Positions 35,539 through 45,113 are shown, counted from the first letter of the stretch. The stretch is DNA of 64,000 bases from Chitinophagaceae bacterium LGM1 (GCA_018604165.1 CP075895.1:2227001-2291000), one strand, 5' to 3'. Notes: generated from the letters alone by a model not told the origin. Numbers and translations: made by a program.

Positions 35539-35952
35539 ATGAATAAGTTATTATTTACACTGTTGTTAATTAATTCTATCTCAATAAATGTTTTTTCACA
35601 AACAAAAAACGTAAATCAATTTGGCAACAACAACACTCAAAATATTACTATCAGCCCTAATTCAACAGTTAACATTAATACAAAAGTTGTATTATCAAAT
35701 GACAATATTGATAGCATTGTTGTTGACATAAGAAGAGAGATTAAACAAAACAATTGCAAGAAAGACACTATTGGCATAAGCTTAACTAATGGTGGTAATT
35801 CAGACATATACTCACAGTTACTTGAGGATCTTCCTAAAAGAGGACTATATATAGAATCAACAGGACAATCATTTACTACAAAACCAATTAAAGGGCTTCA
35901 GGCAAATATTGATAAAGAAACAAATACACTTCGTGTTCTTGTTGGTAGTTAG
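35539..35952 (+). CDS. Exported small protein with a curlin-like motif at the N terminus
   Basis: A 137-residue protein with a signal peptide (about residues 1-20, NVFSQ). The mature N terminus starts with VNQFGNNNTQN, nearly the same as the tail of the preceding protein. A mixed alpha/beta domain follows (about 50-137), with no known family. AT-rich (35641-35700 has 14 G+C in 60). The shared motif suggests that the two proteins interact or assemble through it, which is inference. The pair could be acquired DNA between TPR and nucleoside phosphorylase genes. Confidence 0.7.
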   Translation: MNKLLFTLLLINSISINVFSQTKNVNQFGNNNTQNITISPNSTVNINTKVVLSNDNIDSIVVDIRREIKQNNCKKDTIGISLTNGGNSDIYSQLLEDLPKRGLYIESTGQSFTTKPIKGLQANIDKETNTLRVLVGS

Positions 35953-35988
35953 CTTATTCCTTGTTTTACTATTTGTATGTTAAACACA

Positions 35989-36807
35989 ATGAACTTATAC
36001 GACAGGATACAACAGACAGCATCTTATATAAAGCAGCAAACGGATATACGCCCAACCATCGGCATCATATTGGGTAGTGGCCTCGGCGGGTTGGTAGATG
36101 CTATGCAGGTGAGCAAAGAGATTTCTTACAAAGACATACCCGATTTTCCGCAGAGTACGGTAGAGGGCCATGCGGGCAATATGCTGTTTGGCACATTGGC
36201 TGGCAAGCAAGTAGTAATGATGGCAGGGCGTTTTCATTATTACGAAGGCTATACGATGGAAGATGTAACGTTCCCCGTAAGGGTAATGAAAGCATTGGGT
36301 GTGGAAACGCTGTTCCTAAGCAACGCGGCAGGCGGTATGAATGCCACTTTCAAAGTGGGTGATATTATGCTCATCAACGACCACATTAATTTATTTCCAG
36401 AACACCCCTTACGTGGCCCGAATGATGAACGCCTCGGTACACGCTTTCCAGATATGAGCGAACCGTACGACCATCAGCTACTGGCACTGGCAAAACAAGT
36501 AGCGGGCGAACAACAATTGGATATACAAATAGGAACCTACATAGGCTTGCAAGGACCTACGTTTGAAACACCTGCCGAATACAAATGGCTGCATGTGATA
36601 GCCGGCGATGCGGTAGGTATGAGCACTGTACCCGAAAACATTGTAGCAAAACATGGCGGTATGCGTGTATTTGCAGCAAGTATTATTACCGATTTGGGTG
36701 TGCCGGGCATCGTCCACAAAGTATCGCACGAGGAAGTGCTGGCTGCCGCCAATGCAGCCGCACCTAAGCTGGCAGCACTGGTAGCAGGCATCATCGGCAA
36801 AATCTAA
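35989..36807 (+). CDS. Purine nucleoside phosphorylase (PNP family 2)
   Basis: A 272-residue enzyme that splits purine nucleosides with phosphate to base and ribose-1-phosphate. Motifs are GIILGSGLGG near the N terminus, HYYEG, SNAAGGMN, and GPTFETPAEY followed by GDAVGMSTVPE. The pattern is that of the trimeric type (mammalian-like, punA/deoD-family 2). ATG at 35989 (MNLYDRIQQTA) is favoured over 35977. The porin gene follows after a TATCTTTG promoter. Confidence 0.92.
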   Translation: MNLYDRIQQTASYIKQQTDIRPTIGIILGSGLGGLVDAMQVSKEISYKDIPDFPQSTVEGHAGNMLFGTLAGKQVVMMAGRFHYYEGYTMEDVTFPVRVMKALGVETLFLSNAAGGMNATFKVGDIMLINDHINLFPEHPLRGPNDERLGTRFPDMSEPYDHQLLALAKQVAGEQQLDIQIGTYIGLQGPTFETPAEYKWLHVIAGDAVGMSTVPENIVAKHGGMRVFAASIITDLGVPGIVHKVSHEEVLAAANAAAPKLAALVAGIIGKI

Positions 36808-36819
36808 CCGCTATTCGTG

Positions 36820-36827
36820 TATCTTTG
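36820..36827 (+). promoter_or_regulatory. Bacteroidota -7 box that sets the porin start
   Basis: TATCTTTG matches TAnnTTTG. The box overlaps the upstream TTG at 36825, so translation must start later, at the TTG at 36846. Confidence 0.55.
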
Positions 36828-36845
36828 CGCAGTTTTACAGCCCAT

Positions 36846-38840
36846 TTGAAGAACAGGATATATATATATGTATGCATATTGCTGCTGTGCGCCGTGCATA
36901 CAGGCTATGCGCAGATACAGCCGCCCGGGCAGGGGCAGTCTGTCTTCGACAACCAGAAGAAAGACAGCACCCAGTTTAATAAGAGCAATACAGCCGACTG
37001 GAAAGACGAAAGCTACCGCATCTTTTATCGCAAGCTACATTCCGACAAAGTATATACGCCCGACACCTCATTACACACATTCCATCGCAGGCTGGTAAAC
37101 CAACCCATACGCGATTTGGGCAATAATGGTACTGCTGCACGCAACCTGCTCTTTACCCCAGACCACCGCACGGGTCCTACATTTGGCTACACTGCCTACG
37201 ATGCATACCGCTACGATGCTGATAGCCTAAACTACTACAACAGCAACCGCCCCTACTCTGCCTTTGGCTACCAGCTTGGCGGCAAGCAAGAGCAGATGGC
37301 GAGCATCATGCACACGCAAAACATCAAACCCAACTGGAACTTTGCCATCGGGTATAGGAAAATAAGCTCGCCTGGGTACTATAATATTCAGCGAACTAAC
37401 AACGACAATGCATATTTATCTACCTACTATCAAAGCAAAAAGCTGCATTACGAACTGTATGGCGGTGTAGCCTACAACAAAATGCAGCAAGACGAAAACG
37501 GTGGTATGATAAACGAAAAGCAATTGGACAGTGCTGCCTACAATGACAGACGCACCATACGTGTTGCTTTTCAGAACGATGCGTTTGGCAATGTGGGTGC
37601 TACACGTCGTAGTGCGGTATCTAATATGTTGCGCGACTATTCGGTAATGGTGCAGCATGGCTACACTTGGGGCAAAACCGATAGCCTGTATAGCGAAGAT
37701 AGTACGCGCTACAGCCTGTCGCTTACACCACGTTTCAGCATTGTGCATAGGTTGGAATTAAGCGGTGAAAGGCATGTGTTTAAAGACCTACGCCCCGATA
37801 GTTTGCGCTACGTTCCTTTCTTCAATCGTGGATTTGCAGCTACCGACTCTGTGTACAGTAGGCAGGAATGGTTTTTTATAGACAATCGCTTTTTGCTCAA
37901 TGGCTTCATCGGCAAGCGCGAAAATCAATTACAGTTTAATGCCGGGCTGGGTTACCGAAACGATGTATTCGAAACAGTGTATCTGCGTGGTACATCCAAA
38001 TCTGTCAACAACAACAGCTATATTACTGCATCGTTGAAAAAAGAAGCCTTGCTGCAAGGCAAATGGTTTTATGAAGCCCACTTGCTTAGTTACTATGCGG
38101 GCAGTGCAGCAGGTGCCACATCCGTTAGTGGACGGGTGGGTAAAGACCTCGGTGCTACATGGGGCAGCCTGTCGGCAGGGGCAGCGCAAAACATAAATGC
38201 TGCACCATACAGCTATACCACCTACTACAATCAGTACGATACCATCACTGCTACATTCAATAAAGAAAGCGTTACACAAGTACACGCATCGTGGGTGAAT
38301 GATGCATGGCAAGCCAATGCGGGTGTACGCAATTATTTAGTGAACAATTATATATACCTCAACAGCAGCCAACTGCCTGCACAGTACGGGGCAGCATTCA
38401 ATGTATTGCAGGTATGGGCAAGAAAAGCATTCCGCTGGAAGATATTGGTACTGGATAACGAACTGACCTACCAGCAGGCAGACAACAACACACCTGTGAA
38501 CGTACCTGCATTGCTGGGCAGGCATCAATTAGCCATCGAAACTAAAATATTCAAGAAAGCATTGCAGATAGCTACGGGTGTAGAGGCGCGCTACCACAGC
38601 AGCTACAATCCTGCCGCTTATTCACCTTTCTTCAACCGTTTTTATTTTCAGAACACCTACACAGTAAGCAACACCCCCGAATTGAGCGTATTCTTCAACT
38701 TCAAGGTAAAACGCTTCCGTGCCTACCTGATGGCCGATCAGGTGCAACAGCTATACAGCCGCAATACGCTGATAACACAGGGCTATGCCACGCAAAACTT
38801 CATGATACGTTTCGGGTTCAATTGGGTGATGATAAATTAA
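36846..38840 (+). CDS. Putative outer-membrane porin (Porin_10-like)
   Basis: A 664-residue protein with a signal peptide (MKNRIYIYVCILLLCAVHTGYAQ region) and many amphipathic beta strands, ending in an aromatic C-terminal strand (FGFNWVMIN). It looks like the Bacteroidota putative porin family (Porin_10). I chose the TTG at 36846; the TTG at 36825 lies within the -7 box. A 12-base ATATAT tract falls in the signal-peptide coding region (36858-36869). It follows the nucleoside phosphorylase by 38 bases but has its own promoter. Confidence 0.75.
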   Translation: MKNRIYIYVCILLLCAVHTGYAQIQPPGQGQSVFDNQKKDSTQFNKSNTADWKDESYRIFYRKLHSDKVYTPDTSLHTFHRRLVNQPIRDLGNNGTAARNLLFTPDHRTGPTFGYTAYDAYRYDADSLNYYNSNRPYSAFGYQLGGKQEQMASIMHTQNIKPNWNFAIGYRKISSPGYYNIQRTNNDNAYLSTYYQSKKLHYELYGGVAYNKMQQDENGGMINEKQLDSAAYNDRRTIRVAFQNDAFGNVGATRRSAVSNMLRDYSVMVQHGYTWGKTDSLYSEDSTRYSLSLTPRFSIVHRLELSGERHVFKDLRPDSLRYVPFFNRGFAATDSVYSRQEWFFIDNRFLLNGFIGKRENQLQFNAGLGYRNDVFETVYLRGTSKSVNNNSYITASLKKEALLQGKWFYEAHLLSYYAGSAAGATSVSGRVGKDLGATWGSLSAGAAQNINAAPYSYTTYYNQYDTITATFNKESVTQVHASWVNDAWQANAGVRNYLVNNYIYLNSSQLPAQYGAAFNVLQVWARKAFRWKILVLDNELTYQQADNNTPVNVPALLGRHQLAIETKIFKKALQIATGVEARYHSSYNPAAYSPFFNRFYFQNTYTVSNTPELSVFFNFKVKRFRAYLMADQVQQLYSRNTLITQGYATQNFMIRFGFNWVMIN

Positions 38841-38858
38841 ACCTATTTCCCATATCTA

Positions 38859-38875
38859 AGGCTTGTAATAAGCCT
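38859..38875 (+). terminator. Weak hairpin terminator after porin
   Basis: AGGCTT and AAGCCT form a 6-base stem with a 5-base loop, then GTATTTCTATTTT. It lies 18 bases after the stop. Confidence 0.5.
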
Positions 38876-38968
38876 GTATTTCTATTTTCAGTTTACCTCA
38901 TTTACTGTTAACTTTACACGCTATCTTATATATATAAAGCATATCTGCAAAAACAGACGGTTTTTACG

Positions 38969-41725
38969 ATGAAAGATTTTTCGTACGTGATGAGTTCACA
39001 CCCTTCTTACATTGAGTCTATGTACAGCGATTACGTTAAAGACTCAACGACCATTGACCCTGAATGGAAGAAATTTTTTGAAGGCTTTGACTTTGCCATA
39101 TCCAAAGCAAACGGCAATGGTGGTGCTACAACTGCTACCATCACCATAGATAAAACACCCGTAAGCAACGAGCAGGTATCGAAAGAGTTGAGTGTGTACC
39201 GACTGATACGCAGCTACTGGAAGCGCGGACACCTGGTAGCCACTACCAACCCCATACGCCCGCGCAAAGACCGCAAGCCTTTTCTGTCACTGGCAGACTT
39301 CGGGCTGACGGATGCAGATTTGAATACCGAGTTTCATGCGGGCGCGTTTGCAGGTTTGGGCAAAGCCAAACTAAGCGACATCATAGCCCGACTGAAAAAA
39401 TTATACGCAAGTAATGTGGGTGTAGAATATACCTACATCAACAACTACGATACCTGCATGTGGGTGCAGGAAGCCTACGAAAAAATGCAGGAGCAGGAAC
39501 TGACGTTGGACGAGAAAAAACGCATTCTTGAAAAACTGAACGAGGGCGTGATATTTGAGAAATTCCTGCACACGAAATACATCGGGCAAAAACGTTTCAG
39601 CCTTGAGGGTGGCGAAAGTACCATCCCCGCTCTGGACACATTGATAAACGAAGCGGCAGACAATGGCGTGAAAGAAGTAGTGATAGGCATGGCACACCGT
39701 GGCAGGCTGAATGTACTGACCAACACCATGCGCAAAACATACGAGCAGGTATTCTCTGAATTTGAAGGTAATATGCCACCCGATACTACTATGGGTAGCG
39801 GTGATGTGAAGTATCACCTCGGTTTCCGCAGTAATATCAAAACACCGAAAGGCAAAGAGATAAACGTGCAGCTTACACCCAATCCATCTCACCTTGAGGT
39901 GGTTGACCCTGTAGTGGCAGGCTTCTCTCGCGCCAAAGCAGACATATTATATAACAGCAAGTACGACGAAGTGTTGCCGATACTGATACACGGCGATAGT
40001 GCCGTAGCAGGGCAGGGCGTGGTTTACGAATTGTTGCAAATGAGCAAACTGCCCGGCTATCAGACCGGTGGTACTATCCACTTCGTCATCAACAACCAGA
40101 TAGGTTTTACAACAGACTTTGATGAAGCGCGCAGTGCCGACTATTGTACAAGCATAGCTGCTATGGTACAGGCACCTGTACTGCACGTAAACGGTGATGA
40201 CCCGGAAGCAGTAGTAAAAGCTGCTAAACTGGCTATCAAATACCGTCAACAGTTTAATCAGGATATATTTATAGACATGGTATGCTACCGTAAGCATGGC
40301 CATAATGAGGGCGACGACCCAAGCTTTACACAACCGCAACTGTACGACCTGATAAAGAAACACCCCAACCCGCGCGAGGTGTACACCGAGTACCTGCTGA
40401 AAAACGGTACTGCCGATGCACAAGAGTTAGCAAAGGAAATGGAAAAACATTTTTGGGACGACTTGCAACAAAGGCTGGATGAGGTGAAACAAAAACCACT
40501 TCCCTACCAGATGCAGGCGCCTGAAAAAGCATGGGCAGAACTACGCCGCTCTACATTTGAAGATTTTGATACATCTCCCGAAACGGGCATCAGTAAAGAA
40601 CAAGTTGAAAAACTGTTCAAAGCATTGATGAATATACCTGCCGACTTCAAACCACTACGTAAAATACAGAAGCTGATAGAGGAGAAAGTGAAACTGTATG
40701 ACGAAAAAGGACAACTGGATTGGGCTTCAGGCGAATTACTTGCTTACGCCAGTTTATTAGCTGAAGGCATACCCGTACGCCTTAGCGGGCAGGACGTAGA
40801 GCGTGGTACATTCTCTCACCGCCATGCTGTGTTGCACGACGAAACAACCAATGCGGAATACAGCCGCCTCGGTAAGCTGAGCGATGCACAGGCACGCTTT
40901 CAGATATACAACTCGCTGCTGAGTGAGTTTGCTGTACTGGGTTTTGAATATGGCTACTCTATTGCCAACCCCAATGCACTAACGATATGGGAAGCACAGT
41001 TTGGCGACTTTGCCAACGGTGCACAAACAGTAATAGATCAATACATAGCATCTGCCGAAACAAAGTGGCAGAAGATGAGCGGTTTGGTTATGCTATTGCC
41101 ACACGGCTACGAGGGGCAAGGGCCCGAACACTCATCGGCAAGGCTGGAGCGCTTCCTGCAACTGTGTGCGGAAAACAATATGATTGTTACCAACATCACC
41201 ACAGCAGCCAACCTCTTCCATATGTTCCGCCGCCAGATGAAGTGGAGCTTCCGCAAACCGTTGATAAACTTTTCGCCTAAGGCTAATTTGCGCCATGTGC
41301 GCGCGTACTCTGCAACAGCAGATTTTGCGACAGGTAAGTTTCAGGAAGTGATAGATGATGCAAGCATCAAAACGGCCAGCAAAGTAAAACGTGTGTTGCT
41401 GTGCAGCGGCAAACTGTACTTCGACCTGAGTGAAAAACAAATGACTGAAAACAGGCAGGATGTAGCGATAGTAAGGCTGGAGCAGATATATCCGTTCCCT
41501 GCCATGCAACTACAGGCACTGCGTGAAAAATATAAGAAAGCGGAATGGGTGTGGGTACAGGAAGAACCATATAACATGGGCGCACTGGGCTTTTTGAAGA
41601 TGCAGGAAGAAGCTGCTGTAAGTAAGTACCTGAGCCGCCCTGCAGGTGCTGCCAGTGCCACAGGCTATAGCAAGATGCACGCTAAAGAGCAACAAGCGTT
41701 GATAGACAAAGCGTTTGATGTATAG
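38969..41725 (+). CDS. sucA: 2-oxoglutarate dehydrogenase E1 component
   Basis: A 918-residue thiamine-diphosphate enzyme of the TCA cycle that decarboxylates 2-oxoglutarate and passes the succinyl group to E2. The N terminus has the E1 docking-like block (YIESMYSDYVKD, WKKFFEGFDF). Active-site blocks include IGMAHRGRLNVL, the IHGDSAVAGQGVVYE cofactor block and RKHGHNEGDDPSFTQP. It is complete. The E2 gene (sucB) is usually adjacent but here an outer-membrane barrel gene follows, so E2 must be elsewhere. Confidence 0.97.
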   Translation: MKDFSYVMSSHPSYIESMYSDYVKDSTTIDPEWKKFFEGFDFAISKANGNGGATTATITIDKTPVSNEQVSKELSVYRLIRSYWKRGHLVATTNPIRPRKDRKPFLSLADFGLTDADLNTEFHAGAFAGLGKAKLSDIIARLKKLYASNVGVEYTYINNYDTCMWVQEAYEKMQEQELTLDEKKRILEKLNEGVIFEKFLHTKYIGQKRFSLEGGESTIPALDTLINEAADNGVKEVVIGMAHRGRLNVLTNTMRKTYEQVFSEFEGNMPPDTTMGSGDVKYHLGFRSNIKTPKGKEINVQLTPNPSHLEVVDPVVAGFSRAKADILYNSKYDEVLPILIHGDSAVAGQGVVYELLQMSKLPGYQTGGTIHFVINNQIGFTTDFDEARSADYCTSIAAMVQAPVLHVNGDDPEAVVKAAKLAIKYRQQFNQDIFIDMVCYRKHGHNEGDDPSFTQPQLYDLIKKHPNPREVYTEYLLKNGTADAQELAKEMEKHFWDDLQQRLDEVKQKPLPYQMQAPEKAWAELRRSTFEDFDTSPETGISKEQVEKLFKALMNIPADFKPLRKIQKLIEEKVKLYDEKGQLDWASGELLAYASLLAEGIPVRLSGQDVERGTFSHRHAVLHDETTNAEYSRLGKLSDAQARFQIYNSLLSEFAVLGFEYGYSIANPNALTIWEAQFGDFANGAQTVIDQYIASAETKWQKMSGLVMLLPHGYEGQGPEHSSARLERFLQLCAENNMIVTNITTAANLFHMFRRQMKWSFRKPLINFSPKANLRHVRAYSATADFATGKFQEVIDDASIKTASKVKRVLLCSGKLYFDLSEKQMTENRQDVAIVRLEQIYPFPAMQLQALREKYKKAEWVWVQEEPYNMGALGFLKMQEEAAVSKYLSRPAGAASATGYSKMHAKEQQALIDKAFDV

Positions 41726-41743
41726 AAACACAAACAACACACT

Positions 41744-42310
41744 ATGACAAAAAAACTTATAACCACCATATTTTTAGCAATAACCTGTTTCGCAGCATCG
41801 GCACAAAAATTCGCCATTAGCCTGCAAACGGGCTTTGTGTTTAATACGCCAATTAACGATAAATTTTATAACAAACCAGGCTACATCAACATGGGGCTAA
41901 ATGCGGTATTGTTGCCTACATATAATTTTCATAAGCATTGGCAAGCAGGTATGTTGATAGAAGCCTCTGCGGTTGAATCATTAAGTGGTCCGTTTGGTAT
42001 TGTGGGCGGTGTGCTGAACAGACGCGTTTATTTTAGAAAAATGGAATTATACGCCGGCATTACTGCGGGTTATTTGTTTGCAGATATACAAATTGATGGA
42101 AGCAGCACTGTAAGTAACGGATATATGTATGGCTTGAATGCGAGTACCATTGTTCCTTTATCAAAACATTGGGGACTTCATTTATCTACGGGAGTGAGGC
42201 ACATACGCCAGCACGAGAAAAGCAATATTTACCCCTACTCTACAGAAATAATCAGTAAATATAACGCACTCACATTCCCTGTGATGGTGGGTGTACGGTA
42301 TGCTTTTTGA
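41744..42310 (+). CDS. Outer-membrane beta-barrel protein (paralogue 1)
   Basis: A 188-residue small barrel with a signal peptide (ends SAQ) and an aromatic C terminus (MVGVRYAF). It shares the phrase SLQTGFVFNT and the ending with the next gene, so the two arose by duplication. The strand pattern suggests an 8-stranded barrel of OmpA/OmpW size. Function unknown. It starts 18 bases after sucA. Confidence 0.75.
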   Translation: MTKKLITTIFLAITCFAASAQKFAISLQTGFVFNTPINDKFYNKPGYINMGLNAVLLPTYNFHKHWQAGMLIEASAVESLSGPFGIVGGVLNRRVYFRKMELYAGITAGYLFADIQIDGSSTVSNGYMYGLNASTIVPLSKHWGLHLSTGVRHIRQHEKSNIYPYSTEIISKYNALTFPVMVGVRYAF

Positions 42311-42339
42311 TATTAAATTCTACAAACCTCAAACTCATT

Positions 42340-42891
42340 ATGGCAAAGAAACTTATAATCCTATTGGTATTGTATGCAATATGGTGCCCTATGGCATCTG
42401 CACAAAAAATAGCAGTAAGCCTGCAGACGGGTTTTGTGTTCAACACTTCATTATCTGACAAAACTGATAATTTACCTTTCAACAAAGGTTTAAGTGCTGC
42501 TATAAGAACTACTTACCTGCTTCCTCAAAAATGGGAAGTCGGTTTGTTTTTTGAAGGTAACGCATACGAGTATGTTGCGCCTGGTCATTGGACAGCAGGT
42601 ATTGTAGCTCATAAAAAGATTGGGCTGAAAAAATCAAATCTATATGCAGGTACAATGATAGGCTACAACTTTCGCAACTCGCAGTATGAGAAGGGAGCTT
42701 TTGAGTATTATGGTGTAAGCGGTGTAACGTTGGATATACATGGTGGTGTTTTTATCTATCTTACTAAGCGGCTATCTTTAAATACATCCATTAGTGCGCG
42801 TTATGTATACATAGCAGGACATTACCACGGATGGTTTGAAAACCGGATTCTCACTTTCCCTGTGATGGTGGGTGTGCGGTATGCATTTTAG
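42340..42891 (+). CDS. Outer-membrane beta-barrel protein (paralogue 2)
   Basis: A 183-residue paralogue of the preceding gene: the same signal-peptide type, SLQTGFVFNTS near the start and MVGVRYAF at the end. The interior has diverged. ATG at 42340 (MAKKLIIL) is favoured; the frame is open upstream to 42307. It converges on the TMEM175-like gene with 8 bases between stops. Confidence 0.75.
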   Translation: MAKKLIILLVLYAIWCPMASAQKIAVSLQTGFVFNTSLSDKTDNLPFNKGLSAAIRTTYLLPQKWEVGLFFEGNAYEYVAPGHWTAGIVAHKKIGLKKSNLYAGTMIGYNFRNSQYEKGAFEYYGVSGVTLDIHGGVFIYLTKRLSLNTSISARYVYIAGHYHGWFENRILTFPVMVGVRYAF

Positions 42892-42899
42892 TATTGCCA

Positions 42900-43478
42900 T
42901 TACTCGCTCATTACTTTTTCTATTTCTTTATCGGGTGTTATCCATAGCAGGGCTACTGCTACAAAGAGGGCTATTGATATATATGTGCTGATAAAAGCAG
43001 CAGGTATTGCCAGCGCATATAGTATGGTCGACCATACTGCTTTGCCTCGTTGTTTTTCTAACGCGGCTTTTACATTTGTTTCGTTCTTGTATGTGGTTAT
43101 GATGCTTTTGCGGAGCAAGTCGTAAGAATAACCGCATATCAGCAATATGGTAGCATATTCTACAACAGGTAGTGGTTCGGTATGGTTCTTACCCATCCAC
43201 CCTGTACCAAACGGCACTAATGATAACCAGAATAATAGATTCAGATTACTCCACATCACGCGCGCGTTCACACCACGTAAAGTTTGCAGCAAGTGGTGGT
43301 GATTGTTCCAATAAATACCCAAAAACACAAAGCTGAGCATATAGCTGAAAAGCTGTGGCAATAATGCCAGCAACGCAGCACCATCTGCCGACTGTGGTAC
43401 TTTTAGCTCTAACACCATAATGGTGATAATAATAGCCAATACCCCGTCGCTGAATGCTTCTATTCGGCTTTTGTTCAT
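42900..43478 (-). CDS. TMEM175-family potassium channel-like protein
   Basis: A 192-residue membrane protein with about six helices. The N-terminal signature RIEAFSDG has the R-xxx-F-S-D motif of TMEM175 channels (DUF1211), with the first helix after it. Bacterial TMEM175 proteins are tetrameric, weakly K+-selective channels. The gene is alone and divergent from the ACP cassette. Confidence 0.88.
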   Translation of the reverse strand: MNKSRIEAFSDGVLAIIITIMVLELKVPQSADGAALLALLPQLFSYMLSFVFLGIYWNNHHHLLQTLRGVNARVMWSNLNLLFWLSLVPFGTGWMGKNHTEPLPVVEYATILLICGYSYDLLRKSIITTYKNETNVKAALEKQRGKAVWSTILYALAIPAAFISTYISIALFVAVALLWITPDKEIEKVMSE

Positions 43479-43595
43479 AGATAAACCGTTATACAGGCAA
43501 ATATAAATATCAGGTTGATGGGTAAGACATATCTCTTGAATTCAAAATAATAATATACCGAAATAATACGCGCTGTTTATTCCCCCCAATTATAT

Positions 43596-43603
43596 TATTT
43601 TTG
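43596..43603 (+). promoter_or_regulatory. Bacteroidota -7 box for the ACP operon
   Basis: TATTTTTG matches TAnnTTTG, 20 bases before the ACP start codon. A TGTTTAT about 20 bases upstream may be a poor -33 element. Confidence 0.5.
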
Positions 43604-43623
43604 CGCCACACCTGATATTTGAT

Positions 43624-43881
43624 ATGGAAGATTTAAAACTTACGTTGAAGCAACAAATCATCGAGTCGCTGAACCTGCAGGGCATGACCCCTGCGGATAT
43701 TGATGATAACGCACCTCTGTTTGGCGAGGGCCTTGGCTTGGACAGCATAGACTCGCTGGAGATGATGGTATTGCTGGAACGTAACTACGGCATCAAAATA
43801 GAAGACGCGCGCGAAGGCCGCAAAGTGCTGGAGTCTGTAGCTTCTATGGCCGACTATATAGCGCAAAACCGCAAAATATAA
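43624..43881 (+). CDS. Acyl carrier protein
   Basis: An 85-residue ACP. The phosphopantetheine site is Ser41 in GLGLDSIDSLEM. The helical fold and acidic surface are standard. It is the first gene of a three-gene run with two ketosynthase-type genes (23 bases to the next). It is a secondary-metabolism type ACP rather than the housekeeping one, judging from its partners. Confidence 0.93.
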   Translation: MEDLKLTLKQQIIESLNLQGMTPADIDDNAPLFGEGLGLDSIDSLEMMVLLERNYGIKIEDAREGRKVLESVASMADYIAQNRKI

Positions 43882-43904
43882 CCATACCAATACCCGCACC
43901 ATAC

Positions 43905-45113
43905 ATGGCGGAAAGAATTGTCGTTACATCGCTGGGCATCATATCTGCATTGGGCAACGGTGCAGATGCCAACCTGCAGTCGTTGATAGCCGCCAAAGCA
44001 GGGCTGCACTACCCGCAACATTTACAAAGCATACATGCCCCCCAGTTTTTGATGGGCGAGGTAGCTTATAGTAACGACGACCTGTGTACACTGCTTGGCC
44101 TGCCTACAGGAAATAATGGCTACACACGCACTACCCTGCTGGCACTCGTAGCCATGCAAGAAGTAATGCAGGGAATAGATAAACAACTGTTGCAAGAAGA
44201 GGGCTTTGCCTGCATCAACGCCAATACCGTTGGTGGTATGTGCTCGGTAGAAGACCTGTACCCGGAGTTCATATCGGACAAACAAGAAGGCGACTTTCTT
44301 AAATATTTAGATACGCTTGACTGTGCGGAAAGCACACAAAACATTGTCAATTATTTCGGCATCAAGCCATTTACAGCTACCATCAGCACTGCCTGTTCAT
44401 CATCTGCCAACGCCATTATACTGGGTGCAAGGCTTATACAGCATGGTATTGTAAAGCGCGCCATCTGTGGTGGATGCGATGCGTTGAGCCGTTTTACACT
44501 GAATGGTTTCCACTCGTTGAAGAATGTAGATAAACAACCATGCCGCCCGTTTGATAATACACGCTTCGGGCTGAATCTGGGAGAAGCAGCAGGCTACCTG
44601 TTGCTGGAAACTGAAAAAGCTGCCAAAGAACGTGGTGCAGAGATATTAGCCGTCTTATCGGGTTATGGCAATACCAACGATGCCTACCACCCCACAGCCC
44701 CATCGCCCAACGGAGATGGCGCATACAATACCATGCAACTGGCATTGCACAAAGCAGGGTTGCAACCACAAGACATTGATTACATCAACGCGCATGGCAC
44801 TGCCACCATCAACAACGATGCGGCAGAGGGCAAAGCCATCGAGCGATTGTTTGAAAATAACATACCCCTGTTCAGCAGCACAAAGCCATTCACAGGGCAT
44901 ACACTGGCGGCAGCAGGCAGTATAGAGGCTATTTTCAGTATATGGGCATTGCAGCAACAAAAGGCTTGGGCTAACCTTCATTTTACAACAAAAATGGAAG
45001 AATTAGCTATTGCCCCTGTGGCACAAATGCAAGATGCCAACCTGCAACACGTACTCAGCAATTCATTTGGTTTTGGCGGTAATAATGTATCACTGATATT
45101 CAGCAAAGCATGA
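43905..45113 (+). CDS. Beta-ketoacyl-ACP synthase (FabF/KAS II type)
   Basis: A 402-residue condensing enzyme with an intact triad: Cys164 in STACSSSAN, His297 in NAHGTAT and His332 in KPFTGHTLAAAGS. It extends acyl chains by malonyl units. The next gene overlaps it by 4 bases and lacks the triad, as in chain-length-factor pairs of aryl-polyene and flexirubin systems. The heterodimer is inferred from that overlap. Confidence 0.93.
   Translation: MAERIVVTSLGIISALGNGADANLQSLIAAKAGLHYPQHLQSIHAPQFLMGEVAYSNDDLCTLLGLPTGNNGYTRTTLLALVAMQEVMQGIDKQLLQEEGFACINANTVGGMCSVEDLYPEFISDKQEGDFLKYLDTLDCAESTQNIVNYFGIKPFTATISTACSSSANAIILGARLIQHGIVKRAICGGCDALSRFTLNGFHSLKNVDKQPCRPFDNTRFGLNLGEAAGYLLLETEKAAKERGAEILAVLSGYGNTNDAYHPTAPSPNGDGAYNTMQLALHKAGLQPQDIDYINAHGTATINNDAAEGKAIERLFENNIPLFSSTKPFTGHTLAAAGSIEAIFSIWALQQQKAWANLHFTTKMEELAIAPVAQMQDANLQHVLSNSFGFGGNNVSLIFSKA

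Noticed and set aside
36858-36869. AT dinucleotide tract as a proven phase-variable switch
   Set aside because: Six units is short and can occur by chance in AT-rich signal-peptide codons; strain data are needed, so it is kept only as a minor observation.
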